Part shown: positions 44,158-52,202 of the stretch, one piece after another | Layout: every line of letters begins with the position of its first letter | Numbering within the stretch: position 1 is the first letter of the stretch | Notes under the pieces: generated by a model | Told to the model about the DNA's origin: nothing | What the model saw: the letters and a program-made list of their open reading frames with translations, nothing else | Databases searched by the model: none | Source: Buttiauxella ferragutiae | Lineage (GTDB): Bacteria; Pseudomonadota; Gammaproteobacteria; Enterobacterales; Enterobacteriaceae | Length of the DNA: 64,000 nucleotides | NCBI RefSeq assembly: GCF_001654915.1 | Contig: NZ_LXEQ01000047.1 | Reading direction: 5' to 3' (one strand) | Program-made: the position numbers and the translations under genes

Positions 44158-44180
44158 AGGCTGACTTGTAAGGAGTACAC

Positions 44181-44408
44181 ATGAGCGCGCTTTTTATTGC
44201 CATCCCATTAACGATTTTTGTGTTGTTCGTCGCTCCCATTTGGCTGTGGCTGCACTACAACAACCGTGCCGAAAATGGCGGGCAACTTTCTCAGGGCGAA
44301 CAACAGCGGTTGGCGCAACTGACTGATGAAGCACGACGTATGGGTGAGCGCATTCAGACGCTGGAACAGATCCTTGATGCTGAACATCCGAACTGGAGAG
44401 ATAAATAA
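44181..44408 (+). CDS. pspB: Phage shock protein B
   Basis: PspB is a small inner-membrane protein that joins PspC to release PspF from PspA. The 75 residues (E. coli 74) have one N-terminal membrane helix (about 4-24, FIAIPLTIFVLFVAPIWLWL) and a cytosolic coiled-coil tail (RLAQLTDEARRMGERIQTLE). ATG 44181 follows AAGGAG, and its stop overlaps the pspC start by one base. Confidence 0.95.
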   Translation: MSALFIAIPLTIFVLFVAPIWLWLHYNNRAENGGQLSQGEQQRLAQLTDEARRMGERIQTLEQILDAEHPNWRDK

Positions 44409-44767
44409 TGGTGAAATCAATTTCCGGTCGCAAACTGTGGCGCATCCCAGAAAAAGGGATGGTGAAAGGGGTGTGCGCGGGTATCGCACAATACCTTGAT
44501 GTGCCTGTGAAGCTGGTACGCCTGATTACTGTTTTGGCGATGGTATTTGGCCTGTTCTTCTTTGTTTTGGTGGCCTACATCGCATTGACCTTTATCCTTG
44601 ACCCAATGCCTGCGGGGGCTTCGCAAGAAAAGCCGCAACCGACCAACCGAGATTTGCTCGACGAAGTCGACGCCCAACTGGCGGCGGGCGAGCAGCGTTT
44701 GCGTTCCATGGAACGCTATATAACCTCTGATACCTTCACGTTACGTAGCCGTTTCCGCCAGCTTTAA
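44408..44767 (+). CDS. pspC: Phage shock protein C
   Basis: The 119-residue PspC (E. coli length) starts MVKSISGRKLWRIPEKGMVK with the PspC-domain pattern GVCAGIAQYLDVPVKLVRL. One strongly hydrophobic helix follows (VLAMVFGLFFFVLVAYIALT), then a charged tail. It acts with PspB in signal sensing and secretin tolerance. Confidence 0.96.
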   Translation: MVKSISGRKLWRIPEKGMVKGVCAGIAQYLDVPVKLVRLITVLAMVFGLFFFVLVAYIALTFILDPMPAGASQEKPQPTNRDLLDEVDAQLAAGEQRLRSMERYITSDTFTLRSRFRQL

Positions 44768-44777
44768 CTCGGTTTCT

Positions 44778-44811
44778 CCCTCTCCTGTGGGAGAGGGCCG
44801 GGGTGAGGGCA
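44778..44811. repeat. Short dispersed intergenic repeat between pspC and pspD
   Basis: CCCTCTCC (44778-44785) pairs with GGAGAGGG (44790-44797), followed by GGCCGGGGTGAGGG. This CCCTCTCC...GGGGTGAGGG pattern is a familiar interspersed palindromic unit of Enterobacter/Klebsiella-type genomes; assignment is from memory, not a search. Confidence 0.6.
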
Positions 44812-44841
44812 TATGGCTGACTATTTCCCCCAGGAGGACAC

Positions 44842-45072
44842 ATGTCCAAATTCCAGACGGCTGCCAATAAGGCAAAACCAGGCCTGAAAATTATCGGTAA
44901 ACTCGTGTTTTTGGTCGCTCTGCGTTATGGCCCTGCGGGCGTCGCGGGATGGGCGATAAAATCCGTAGCACGTCGTCCGTTGAAAATGCTGCTGGTGCTA
45001 ACACTTGAGCCGATGCTTGCTCGTCTGTTGCGCAAGGTTTCGGCTCGCTTTAATGGTACATCCCCGCTTTAA
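44842..45072 (+). CDS. pspD: Phage shock protein D
   Basis: The 76-residue protein (E. coli 73) starts MSKFQTAANKAKPGLKIIGK and has an amphipathic or membrane-associated centre (LVFLVALRYGPAGVAGWAIK) with a basic second half. Its role in the psp response is minor and unclear. ATG 44842 follows CAGGAGG. The operon stops here: no rhodanese gene pspE follows, unlike E. coli. Confidence 0.92.
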   Translation: MSKFQTAANKAKPGLKIIGKLVFLVALRYGPAGVAGWAIKSVARRPLKMLLVLTLEPMLARLLRKVSARFNGTSPL

Positions 45073-45520
45073 ATCCTCACCCTTGCGGGAAGATAGCTAA
45101 TCTTCCCGCAGCGTTTACTCGTCACCTCTTAATTTCCCAGCCTCACAACTTTTGTCATGAAACGGTTCACAGGAAAACTTTGTCGATTATATTGCGTGAA
45201 ATAATCCATAGCCTGTGGTTATACTGTGTAACTCATTAATACATATCGATAGCTAGATTTATGGATAATTTCTCGGGCTAAAAGGATTTTGCCAGACGGG
45301 TTTTGTAAGATTTCAACTATAATAAAATGGCTTGTTAAAATAATCACAGCTTTTGGAGTTTACCAAAATAAGCTGCGGATTTTTTTATTTTAAAATCAAT
45401 GAGCGAAGTATCGACATAATAGGATTGGCTCCATCGTTTGTGCTAATCCCTCACCATAAAAGCGAGTCAATATGTCGCGTTTTTTATAAAGCATTCGGTT
45501 GTCAACAATAAGGTCATGCT
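45073..45520. other. Intergenic region between pspD and the fimbrial recombinase
   Basis: This 448-bp AT-rich gap marks the left edge of the fimbrial island. It holds a nested imperfect dyad: GGATTGGC/GCTAATCC (45422-45429 with 45442-45449), enclosed by CGACATA/TATGTCG (45412-45418 with 45471-45477). No pspE remnant, tRNA gene or attachment repeat was recognised. Confidence 0.5.
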
Positions 45521-46111
45521 ATGTCCCAACGCAACTATCTTACTACCGATGAAGTTCAACGCCTGCTTGATTCGGCCAAACAAGGTTTGAATCCCGAACG
45601 TAATCGCTGCATGGTAGCCATGTGTTATCTTCACGGATTCCGCATCAGCGAACTGTTAAAACTGCGGCTGTCAGATATTGATTTACCGACACGGACGCTC
45701 AATATTCACCGTCTGAAGAATGGTTTTTCAACCATTCATCCTATGATTCCTTGTGAGGTGAGCCTGCTTGAGTTATGGCTTAACACCCGCCAGAACTGGG
45801 CCTCGCTGGATGATGATTCACTGTTTATTTCACGAAATGGTAAACCTCTTTCACGTCAACAGGGTTACAACATTATCAATGCGCTGGGGAAAAGAGCAGG
45901 ACTGCCGTTATGTTCACATCCTCACATGTTGCGCCATGCCTGTGGGTTCGCCATGGCAGACAACGGGATTGATACACGCTTAATACAGGACTATCTGGGG
46001 CATCGTAACATCCGCCACACGGTACGTTATACCGCCAGCAATGCGGCGCGTTTTGAGGGGATTTGGAAAGAGAAAAATATGCGCAGAAACAAGCTATTAG
46101 TTCTTTCCTGA
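45521..46111 (+). CDS. FimB/MrpI-type site-specific tyrosine recombinase
   Basis: The 196-residue protein is a short tyrosine recombinase of the fimbrial switch class (FimB 200, FimE 198, MrpI 188 aa), without the N-terminal arm-binding domain of phage integrases. The catalytic set is complete: Arg41 (HGFRISE), Lys66, His135 and Arg138 (HPHMLRH), His161 (LGHRN) and the nucleophile Tyr170 (YTASNA). The block TRLIQDYLGHRNIRHTV is nearly that of FimB. It is the only recombinase here and lies 425 bp before the inverted-repeat element, so it probably does both ON and OFF switching, as MrpI does. Confidence 0.93.
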   Translation: MSQRNYLTTDEVQRLLDSAKQGLNPERNRCMVAMCYLHGFRISELLKLRLSDIDLPTRTLNIHRLKNGFSTIHPMIPCEVSLLELWLNTRQNWASLDDDSLFISRNGKPLSRQQGYNIINALGKRAGLPLCSHPHMLRHACGFAMADNGIDTRLIQDYLGHRNIRHTVRYTASNAARFEGIWKEKNMRRNKLLVLS

Positions 46112-46536
46112 TAAATATCACCCATGTGCCAGTAGCCTATCAATGGAGCGGTGCCCCATGCTTTCTGGCGCATTCTTGCCTGTGTGAAATAACCAGTAAT
46201 AACCTCTTTTTTCGAAAAATACATCTCCTGACTTTAATTTATACTTAGTGACTATTCTAACAAAGGCCCATTTGTACATTACTTAATAATGGTAATTAGC
46301 GCGGCTGAAGAAAAAGCCATGCAATTAAAAGGTGCAATTTATAGCTAATTATTTTAATCATGATTGTAAGCTTGGAAAATTATCTGAGTGATTGGGCGGG
46401 GGGAGTAAAATAATGTAGTTTTATTGGTTTTATTCAGACGTGATTAATTTCCGCGATATTCTCTGTGTGAATAATATACGGTGGGTTGAGGGTGGTTTCT
46501 TGTGCATTTACCTGGTGGTTGAAAACTGAAAAAGTA
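46112..46536. other. AT-rich gap between recombinase and invertible element
   Basis: This 425-bp stretch between the recombinase and the left inverted repeat is strongly AT-rich. I see no gene with family similarity. In fim-type loci such DNA holds binding sites for Lrp, IHF or H-NS; none can be assigned with confidence here. Confidence 0.45.
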
Positions 46537-46563
46537 GACAATTAGTTCCAATTTGACAAGTCC
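46537..46563 (+). repeat. Left inverted repeat (IRL), 27 bp
   Basis: The arm begins GACAATTAG and ends GACAAGTCC. It is exactly complementary to 46822-46848; bases just outside (46536 and 46564) do not pair, so the repeat is 27 bp. Confidence 0.95.
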
Positions 46564-46821
46564 GCTCAATAACGAAACTAGAATCTAGCATTTACATTAA
46601 AATAACAATGGAGGTTTTTATTTATTTTTAAATAACAATGTATTGGAAATGTTTTGACTATAACGATAAGTCACAAGACCTCTTCATGATATTACTCCAG
46701 GCATTTCTCACCCTCAATTTTCCGTGTCTTATTTGTCACCACATGAAGAATTAAAAATCACAAATAAAATTAAAATCAGTTTATTTGACTGCTTTTTCGT
46801 GCATTTCTGGACTCTTGGGCT

Positions 46822-46848
46822 GGACTTGTCAAATTGGAACTAATTGTC
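46822..46848 (-). repeat. Right inverted repeat (IRR), 27 bp
   Basis: The arm begins GGACTTGTC and ends CTAATTGTC, the exact reverse complement of the left arm. Confidence 0.95.
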
Positions 46849-46933
46849 AATCCCAACTCGGCCTGAAGGTAAGAATTACCCCGCCTGGAAGGCAAAAAAT
46901 AACAAAAGAATCCACATCGCTCTGCCTTGCTAT

Positions 46934-46984
46934 GAACACCGGCAAGTTGACTTCACTCGTTCCGTTTTTAACGAGTCGGTGTTC
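46934..46984 (+). promoter_or_regulatory. Structured leader hairpin upstream of the pilin gene
   Basis: GAACACCG (46934-46941) and ACTCGTT (46955-46961) pair in order with the contiguous arm AACGAGT-CGGTGTTC (46970-46984), leaving a 13-base bulge on the left side and a short T-rich loop. It lies between IRR and the pilin start, in the 5' leader of any transcript coming from the switch. No T tract follows, so it is more likely an mRNA-stabilising or regulatory fold than a terminator. Confidence 0.65.
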
Positions 46985-47032
46985 GGGTGAGCGATAACGA
47001 ATGTTATTCATTATTAATCAAGGAATTGAGAA

Positions 47033-47566
47033 ATGAGCTTTAAAACAACCTTCACAACATTAACGAGTGCAGTAGCTTTGTCCCTGGTGGCTTTCAGTGC
47101 TCAGGCTGCCAATGGTGGCGAAGGTGTTGTGAACTTCACCGGGTCCGTAATCAATGCAGCTTGTAGCATTGCGCCTGAATCAGCAGACCAGACCATAGAC
47201 TTTGGTCAAATTTCCAAAACGCATCTTGCGTCCGGCGGCATCTCGGAACTGCGTGATATTGACATCCTGTTGACAAATTGTGACCCAACAAGCCTGGTCG
47301 ACAAAACCGTAACCGTCACATTCAACGGTGCAGCAATTCCTGCCGCACCAACAGAATTGGGCACAACCGGTAATACCGGCACTGCAATCATCATTAACTC
47401 CCCAGCGAGTGGCGATGTGGTATTTGGCCAGCCGGGTAACCCACAGATTATCGGTGATGGCAATAACACCCTCCGTTACGCCAGCTGGGTAAAAATGGCG
47501 ACTGGTGGCGTCGTTGCTGAAGGTGACTTCACCGCGGTGACCAACTTTACCCTCGCTTATCAGTAA
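47033..47566 (+). CDS. Major fimbrial subunit (FimA/MrpA-like pilin)
   Basis: The 177-residue protein has a signal peptide ending FSAQAANGG (cleavage near residue 25) and the type-1-pilin pattern GVVNFTGSVINAACSI, with the first Cys near residue 43 and its partner in LTNCDPTS near 81. It ends in FTLAYQ, with the penultimate aromatic of the donor strand. Its place right after the switch, and the hairpin behind it, mark it as the main shaft protein, exported by Sec and assembled by the usher at 48339. ATG 47033 follows AAGGAATTGAG. Confidence 0.92.
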   Translation: MSFKTTFTTLTSAVALSLVAFSAQAANGGEGVVNFTGSVINAACSIAPESADQTIDFGQISKTHLASGGISELRDIDILLTNCDPTSLVDKTVTVTFNGAAIPAAPTELGTTGNTGTAIIINSPASGDVVFGQPGNPQIIGDGNNTLRYASWVKMATGGVVAEGDFTAVTNFTLAYQ

Positions 47567-47573
47567 AATTTTT

Positions 47574-47604
47574 CGGGGCAGCCCTTCGGGGTTGTCCCGT
47601 TTTT
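47574..47604 (+). terminator. Hairpin with T tract after the major pilin (likely attenuator)
   Basis: CGGGGCAGCCC (47574-47584) pairs with GGGTTGTCCCG (47589-47599), using two G-T pairs, around a TTCG tetraloop, followed by TTTTTG. It is a good intrinsic terminator 8 bp after the pilin stop and inside the operon. It would make the pilin mRNA far more abundant than that of the assembly genes. Confidence 0.85.
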
Positions 47605-47627
47605 GTTAGCCACGCGAAGGAGGCGGA

Positions 47628-48230
47628 ATGCTCAGGGAATATCTCTGCGGGCTGACACTGCTGATAGTGCTGTCGGAAGGGGCATTGGCAACATCAACTT
47701 CGACCCAGTCATCCAGTCAGAACGCGCCAGAATACCAGGGGCCAGAAGGTGTCTGGTGGCATGGAAGCGCTAATTTTGGCGGTCAGATTATCGCTCCAGC
47801 TTGCACGCTTGGTATGGAAGATGTTTGGCAAGTCATTGAGATGGGAACCACGCGCATGAAAGACATGCAGGCGAGTATTCCCGGACCTGAGAAAATTTTT
47901 TACCTCGGGCTAGAGAATTGTGAGCTGACCAGTGAGGACGATGTAAAACCGGATGCCGTACTGCCGGACTCCCAAGTGCGTGTCACCTTTGACGGCTTGC
48001 GTGGACATTCCCCGGATAGATTTGGCGTGTTGGGGCAAGCTCGAGGCGTGGAATTACAAATCCTCGATAGTCAGGGAAACCGGGCGTTTGCCGGTAAGGC
48101 GATGCCGCCTCAATTATTAAAAGGCAGTGAACAGCGGCTTCAGTACGCTCTGCGGTTGATACGCAATGGCGAGCCCCTGCGCGGTGGTGATTACTACGCA
48201 GTGGTACGTCTGAAGGTGGATTACGAGTAA
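47628..48230 (+). CDS. Minor fimbrial subunit at the PapH/MrpB position
   Basis: The 200-residue protein has a signal peptide (about 1-21, EGALATS) and pilin features: Cys near residue 59 (APACTLG) paired with LENCELT near 98, and a terminal VDYE. It carries a longer N-terminal stretch (residues 22-45, rich in Ser/Thr/Gln) before the pilin fold than the major subunit. Its place between pilin and usher is that of PapH or MrpB, which end growth and anchor the fimbria. That role is inferred from position only. Confidence 0.82.
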   Translation: MLREYLCGLTLLIVLSEGALATSTSTQSSSQNAPEYQGPEGVWWHGSANFGGQIIAPACTLGMEDVWQVIEMGTTRMKDMQASIPGPEKIFYLGLENCELTSEDDVKPDAVLPDSQVRVTFDGLRGHSPDRFGVLGQARGVELQILDSQGNRAFAGKAMPPQLLKGSEQRLQYALRLIRNGEPLRGGDYYAVVRLKVDYE

Positions 48231-48338
48231 TGACTTTCTGTGGCCGAGTTCGTTTCGCCGATACATTTTCCTTATCTCAATAAGGAGGAAGAGGTTCACG
48301 GGGTTTTGGCTCATCAATAGATTATTTGCGATGACAAC

Positions 48339-50876
48339 ATGTTAACTAATCGAAAACTCACAGCCTATTTATCCTGTTGCCCGATTGCGCCGGTGCTGTT
48401 GATGTTAACCATTCGCGATGCCGAGGCTGTCGAATTTAACACGGACGTCCTGGATGCCTCCGACCGTCAGAATATCAATGTTAGCCGCTTCTCTCAGGCA
48501 GGCTATGTCATGCCCGGCCAGTATCAATTACAGGTGGTCATCAACGGACAATCAATGAGTTCGTCCACTCTTCCGGTGACGTTTGCTGAGCTGAAAAAAA
48601 CCGTCGAGGAAGGGGATAAGAAAAGTTTGCCTCAGGCCTGCCTGACGCGCGAGATAGTGGCACAAATGGGATTAACGGAGACCTCACAAGGTAAGTTGCT
48701 CTGGATACCCTTTGGCGAAACCGAATGCGCGGATTTTAGCCAGCTACCAGGGGTTGAAATACAGGCAGATCTGTCCGATGGAACGCTACTCATCAATATG
48801 CCGCAAGCCTGGCTTGAATATTCCGATGCAACCTGGTTGCCACCTTCACGTTGGGACAATGGTATTCCAGGCTTGATGCTGGATTACAACCTTAATGCCA
48901 CGGTCACCCAACCACAGGAACGGGAAGAGTCGCGAAATTTTAGCTTCAACGGTACAACAGGAGCCAACTTTGGCCCCTGGCGTCTTCGCGCGGACTACCA
49001 GGGAAACATTACCCAGGTTGATGGTGAGAGTGATGACAATCAGTTTGACTGGAATCGCGTGTACCTGTATCGCGCCATCCCGAAGCTACAAGCGAACCTG
49101 ACGTTAGGCGAAAATTACATAAGCTCCGATATTTTCAGCGCCTGGAACTACACCGGCGTGAGTCTGGAAAGTGATGATCGCATGTTGCCACCTAAATTAC
49201 GTGGCTATGCTCCGCAGGTTTCAGGGGTAGCAGAAACCAATGCGCGCGTAGTCATATCGCAGCAGGGGCGCATTTTATATGACGCCACGGTACCTGCCGG
49301 GCCATTTACGATTCAGGATCTGGATAGCTCGATTCGTGGGCGACTGGATGTCGAAGTCATCGAACAAAACGGCCAGAAGAAAACCTTCCAGGTGGATACC
49401 GCCTACGTTCCGTATCTGACTCGTCCAGGACAGGTGCGCTACAAACTGATTAGCGGGAAGTCACGCACTAACGGGCATGATTTGGAAGGGCCGTTCTTTG
49501 TCAGTGGCGAAGCCTCATGGGGTATCAACAACAGTTGGTCTTTATATGGTGGCGGCATCATAAGTGGTAATGATTATAACGCCTTAGCTATCGGTTTGGG
49601 TCGTGATATGAACGCCTTAGGCACATTATCAACCGACCTTACGCAGTCGATTGCCAATTTTGATGACGAGCACGGCACCATGAAAGGGAAATCCTGGCGG
49701 ATGAGTTATTCCAAACGCTTTGATGAGGCTAACGCAGACATTAACTTTGCCGGTTACCGTTTCTCCGAAAACGATTACATGAGCATGCAGCAATATCTGG
49801 ATGCCCGATATCGTGATGACTTCACTGGCCGTGAAAAGCAACTCTATACCGCCACGCTGAACAAAAGCCTCGGGGAAAATGGCCGAACCTCTGTGGGGTT
49901 ACAACTTAGCCACCAGACTTATTGGGATGACACTAAACAGTCCAACTATTACACGCTAAGTATCAACCACTACATGGACATCGGTGATTTTCGTGGCATA
50001 TCGATGAGCCTGTCGGCCTCCCGATCGCGTTATTACGATGAGGACAATGACTCACTCTATTTCCGCATCTCGATCCCGACGGGCGGCGGCGGAACAGCCA
50101 GTTATAACCTCAACACCACGGAAGGGCGCGTGAGCCAGACTGCCGGGTACAGCAACTCGCTCAATAAGGGCCTGGATAACTACAGCATTAATGCGGGTGT
50201 GAACACCGGGGGCGGCGAATCGACGGACGGACAGTTCAATGGCTACTACAGCCATACGGGAACGCGGGCCAACCTTTCAACCAACCTGGCCTGGGTGAGC
50301 AACGATTACACCTCGCTCGGTCTGAACCTTTCAGGCGGGGCGACGCTTACCGCGAAAGGTGCCGCTCTGCATGCGGGTGGGACGAACGGCGGAACGCGTC
50401 TGTTGGTTGACACCGAAGGGGTTGCCGGTGTGCCAGTTAATGGCGGAAGGGTAACCACCAACCGTTGGGGAACCGGGGTCGTCACTGGGATGAGTAGCTA
50501 TTACCGCAATACCACCAGCATTGATTTGAACAAACTCCCGGAAGACATGGAAGCAACACGCTCCGTGGTGGAATCCGTGCTAACTGAAGGCGCTATCGGT
50601 TACCGGGAATTCGGGGTGTTGAAGGGGGCGAAACTGTTTGCGGTGGTGAAAAGAAAAGACGGCACGGTGCCGCCATTTGGCGCAAGCGTCACCAATACCA
50701 AAGGGACCGAAGTTGGAATGGTCAGTGACGAAGGTCTGGTTTGGCTCAGCGGTGTGGCGTTAGGCGAAACACTGCAAGTCGGTTGGGACGGTCAGCAGCA
50801 GTGCAGTATTGCATTGCCAGAAACTGTGCCACCAGAACAGCAACTTTTATTGCCATGTCAGAACGAAAAGGCCTGA
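48339..50876 (+). CDS. Outer-membrane fimbrial usher (FimD/PapC family)
   Basis: The 845-residue protein is a chaperone-usher pore. After a signal peptide (to about residue 30) come the N-terminal chaperone-binding domain (EFNTDVLDASDRQNINVSRF), the 24-strand barrel with plug (LRGYAPQVSGVAETNARVVI, the family signature) and two C-terminal domains ending with a Cys pair (QQCSIALPE and LLLPCQN). It recruits chaperone-subunit complexes and threads the fimbria out. It starts about 108 bp after the preceding gene and is followed by the chaperone. Confidence 0.95.
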   Translation: MLTNRKLTAYLSCCPIAPVLLMLTIRDAEAVEFNTDVLDASDRQNINVSRFSQAGYVMPGQYQLQVVINGQSMSSSTLPVTFAELKKTVEEGDKKSLPQACLTREIVAQMGLTETSQGKLLWIPFGETECADFSQLPGVEIQADLSDGTLLINMPQAWLEYSDATWLPPSRWDNGIPGLMLDYNLNATVTQPQEREESRNFSFNGTTGANFGPWRLRADYQGNITQVDGESDDNQFDWNRVYLYRAIPKLQANLTLGENYISSDIFSAWNYTGVSLESDDRMLPPKLRGYAPQVSGVAETNARVVISQQGRILYDATVPAGPFTIQDLDSSIRGRLDVEVIEQNGQKKTFQVDTAYVPYLTRPGQVRYKLISGKSRTNGHDLEGPFFVSGEASWGINNSWSLYGGGIISGNDYNALAIGLGRDMNALGTLSTDLTQSIANFDDEHGTMKGKSWRMSYSKRFDEANADINFAGYRFSENDYMSMQQYLDARYRDDFTGREKQLYTATLNKSLGENGRTSVGLQLSHQTYWDDTKQSNYYTLSINHYMDIGDFRGISMSLSASRSRYYDEDNDSLYFRISIPTGGGGTASYNLNTTEGRVSQTAGYSNSLNKGLDNYSINAGVNTGGGESTDGQFNGYYSHTGTRANLSTNLAWVSNDYTSLGLNLSGGATLTAKGAALHAGGTNGGTRLLVDTEGVAGVPVNGGRVTTNRWGTGVVTGMSSYYRNTTSIDLNKLPEDMEATRSVVESVLTEGAIGYREFGVLKGAKLFAVVKRKDGTVPPFGASVTNTKGTEVGMVSDEGLVWLSGVALGETLQVGWDGQQQCSIALPETVPPEQQLLLPCQNEKA

Positions 50877-50950
50877 CAAATCTATCAATAACACACTGCT
50901 TTACCCGCGGTGGCGGTAACCCGAATTAACACAGTAAGGAAGATCAGATT

Positions 50951-51679
50951 GTGAACACGATGATGAAAACAACAGCGGTAGTGGGTTTATGTTTGAGTAC
51001 CTTGTCTGGCGCTCACGCTGCCATCTCGCTGGACCGAACGCGGGTCATTTTTAATGGCGGCGATAAGTCGATGACATTGAATATTGCTAATGACAACAAA
51101 CAATTACCGTACCTGGCGCAGGCGTGGTTAGAAGATGCCAGGCAAACCAAAATTACCACCGGGCCGATAGTCGTTACGCCACCAGTCCAGCGCCTTGAGC
51201 CTGGGGTAAAAAGCCTGCTGCGTTTATCCACCACTCCGGATATCGCGAAGCTGCCACAGGATCGTGAATCGCTGTTTTACTTCAATTTGCGGGAAATTCC
51301 GCCACGTAGTGAAAAAGCTAACTCGCTACAAATCGCCCTACAGACACGTGTGAAGTTGTTCTACCGCCCGGCATCAATCAAAACTAAACCTAATGCGGTG
51401 TGGCAGGACAAACTGGTTCTCACCAAAGAAAGCGGTGGCTACCGCATAGAAAACCCGACGCCCTATTTCATCACGGTGATTGGCATTGGTGAAGGGGCCA
51501 AACAAACGCAGGTCGGAAAGTTCGAAGCGGTCATGCTGGCACCTAAGTCATCGCAAAGTGTGAAAGCGGGTAACTACAACGCGCCGGTTCTGACTTATAT
51601 CAACGATTACGGTGGCCGCCCGTCCTTGACGTTCCAGTGCAGCAGCAACCGCTGTACTGCGGTGGAAACGGATAAGTAA
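50951..51679 (+). CDS. Periplasmic fimbrial chaperone (PapD family)
   Basis: The 242-residue protein has a signal peptide (cleavage near SGAHAAIS) and the two Ig-like domains of PapD. The conserved Arg in ISLDRTRVIF and Lys in LQTRVKLFYRP anchor the subunit C-terminus. The family motif FYFNLREIPPRSE is intact. It folds the pilins by donor-strand complementation. GTG 50951 is used because AAGGAAG stands about nine bases upstream; ATG 50960 or 50963 would also work. Confidence 0.94.
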   Translation: MNTMMKTTAVVGLCLSTLSGAHAAISLDRTRVIFNGGDKSMTLNIANDNKQLPYLAQAWLEDARQTKITTGPIVVTPPVQRLEPGVKSLLRLSTTPDIAKLPQDRESLFYFNLREIPPRSEKANSLQIALQTRVKLFYRPASIKTKPNAVWQDKLVLTKESGGYRIENPTPYFITVIGIGEGAKQTQVGKFEAVMLAPKSSQSVKAGNYNAPVLTYINDYGGRPSLTFQCSSNRCTAVETDK

Positions 51680-51701
51680 TTATCAACCAGGAGAGCGGGG
51701 A

Positions 51702-52202
51702 ATGAAGCCAAACACGCTGATAATTATGGGGCTGACACTGATATCTGCGGTGTCGATAAGCAGTGCGGCGCGGGCAGCCGAAGTTCAGTCCCAAAAAATA
51801 ATTTTCATCCCTGATGAATCTAATCATCAGCAAGTGAATGAGCGTAATGGTCAGGTGGGTTTTCTGGCTGTCAGCGGAACACTAGTCACCTCTCCCTGTA
51901 CTCTGAAAACCCAGGAAACCTCATGGACTCCGGTTGTCGGCGGGGTCGTCCCGGTGAATTTGACACTGACAGGTTGTGGTGAAGGTGGCGTGACCAGTGA
52001 AGACAATGCGGCACCCATCCATGTTATCCGCAGTGCATTGTTGAAGGATTCGGTTGATGGCGAAGAGCCGATGTATCCAGAACTTCAACTACCGGAAGAA
52101 GCGGTGGCGTTGCGATCCGGAGATAACCAACTGACCTATAAATTGAGCCAGCACATGCTGTTGCAGGGTGCGCTGCTGCGCCTGAGTCTGGAGTATGAAT
52201 GA
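51702..52202 (+). CDS. Minor fimbrial subunit 1 after the chaperone
   Basis: The 166-residue protein has a signal peptide (about 1-25, AARAAEV) and a pilin domain with Cys in SPCTLKT and LTGCGEGG, ending LSLEYE. ATG 51702 follows AGGAGAG. Its stop overlaps the next start by four bases. Position matches MrpE or PapJ/K-type minor parts; the exact role is unknown. Confidence 0.82.
   Translation: MKPNTLIIMGLTLISAVSISSAARAAEVQSQKIIFIPDESNHQQVNERNGQVGFLAVSGTLVTSPCTLKTQETSWTPVVGGVVPVNLTLTGCGEGGVTSEDNAAPIHVIRSALLKDSVDGEEPMYPELQLPEEAVALRSGDNQLTYKLSQHMLLQGALLRLSLEYE

Larger units (their letters stand above)
46537..46848. mobile_element. Candidate invertible phase-switch element (312 bp)
   Basis: Perfect 27-bp inverted repeats at 46537-46563 and 46822-46848 enclose 258 bp. 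The total of 312 bp is almost the size of E. coli fimS (314 bp). Each arm contains TTGACA pointing inward. In the present orientation the left arm TTGACA (46553-46558) is followed by a good -10 TAGAAT (46579-46584), but with a long 20-bp spacer. The palindrome CTAGAATCTAG (46578-46588) covers that -10. The main pilin gene starts 184 bp to the right. Whether this orientation is ON or OFF cannot be decided from sequence alone. Confidence 0.9.

Noticed and set aside
45521..46111. Recombinase as the integrase of a mobile island or prophage
   Set aside because: Its short length and the FimB-like LGHRNIRHTV block place it with fimbrial switch enzymes; no attachment repeats or phage genes are nearby.
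46785..46997. A 70-codon open frame across the right inverted repeat and leader
   Set aside because: It crosses the recombination arm and the leader hairpin, has no ribosome site or family pattern, and would be broken by inversion.
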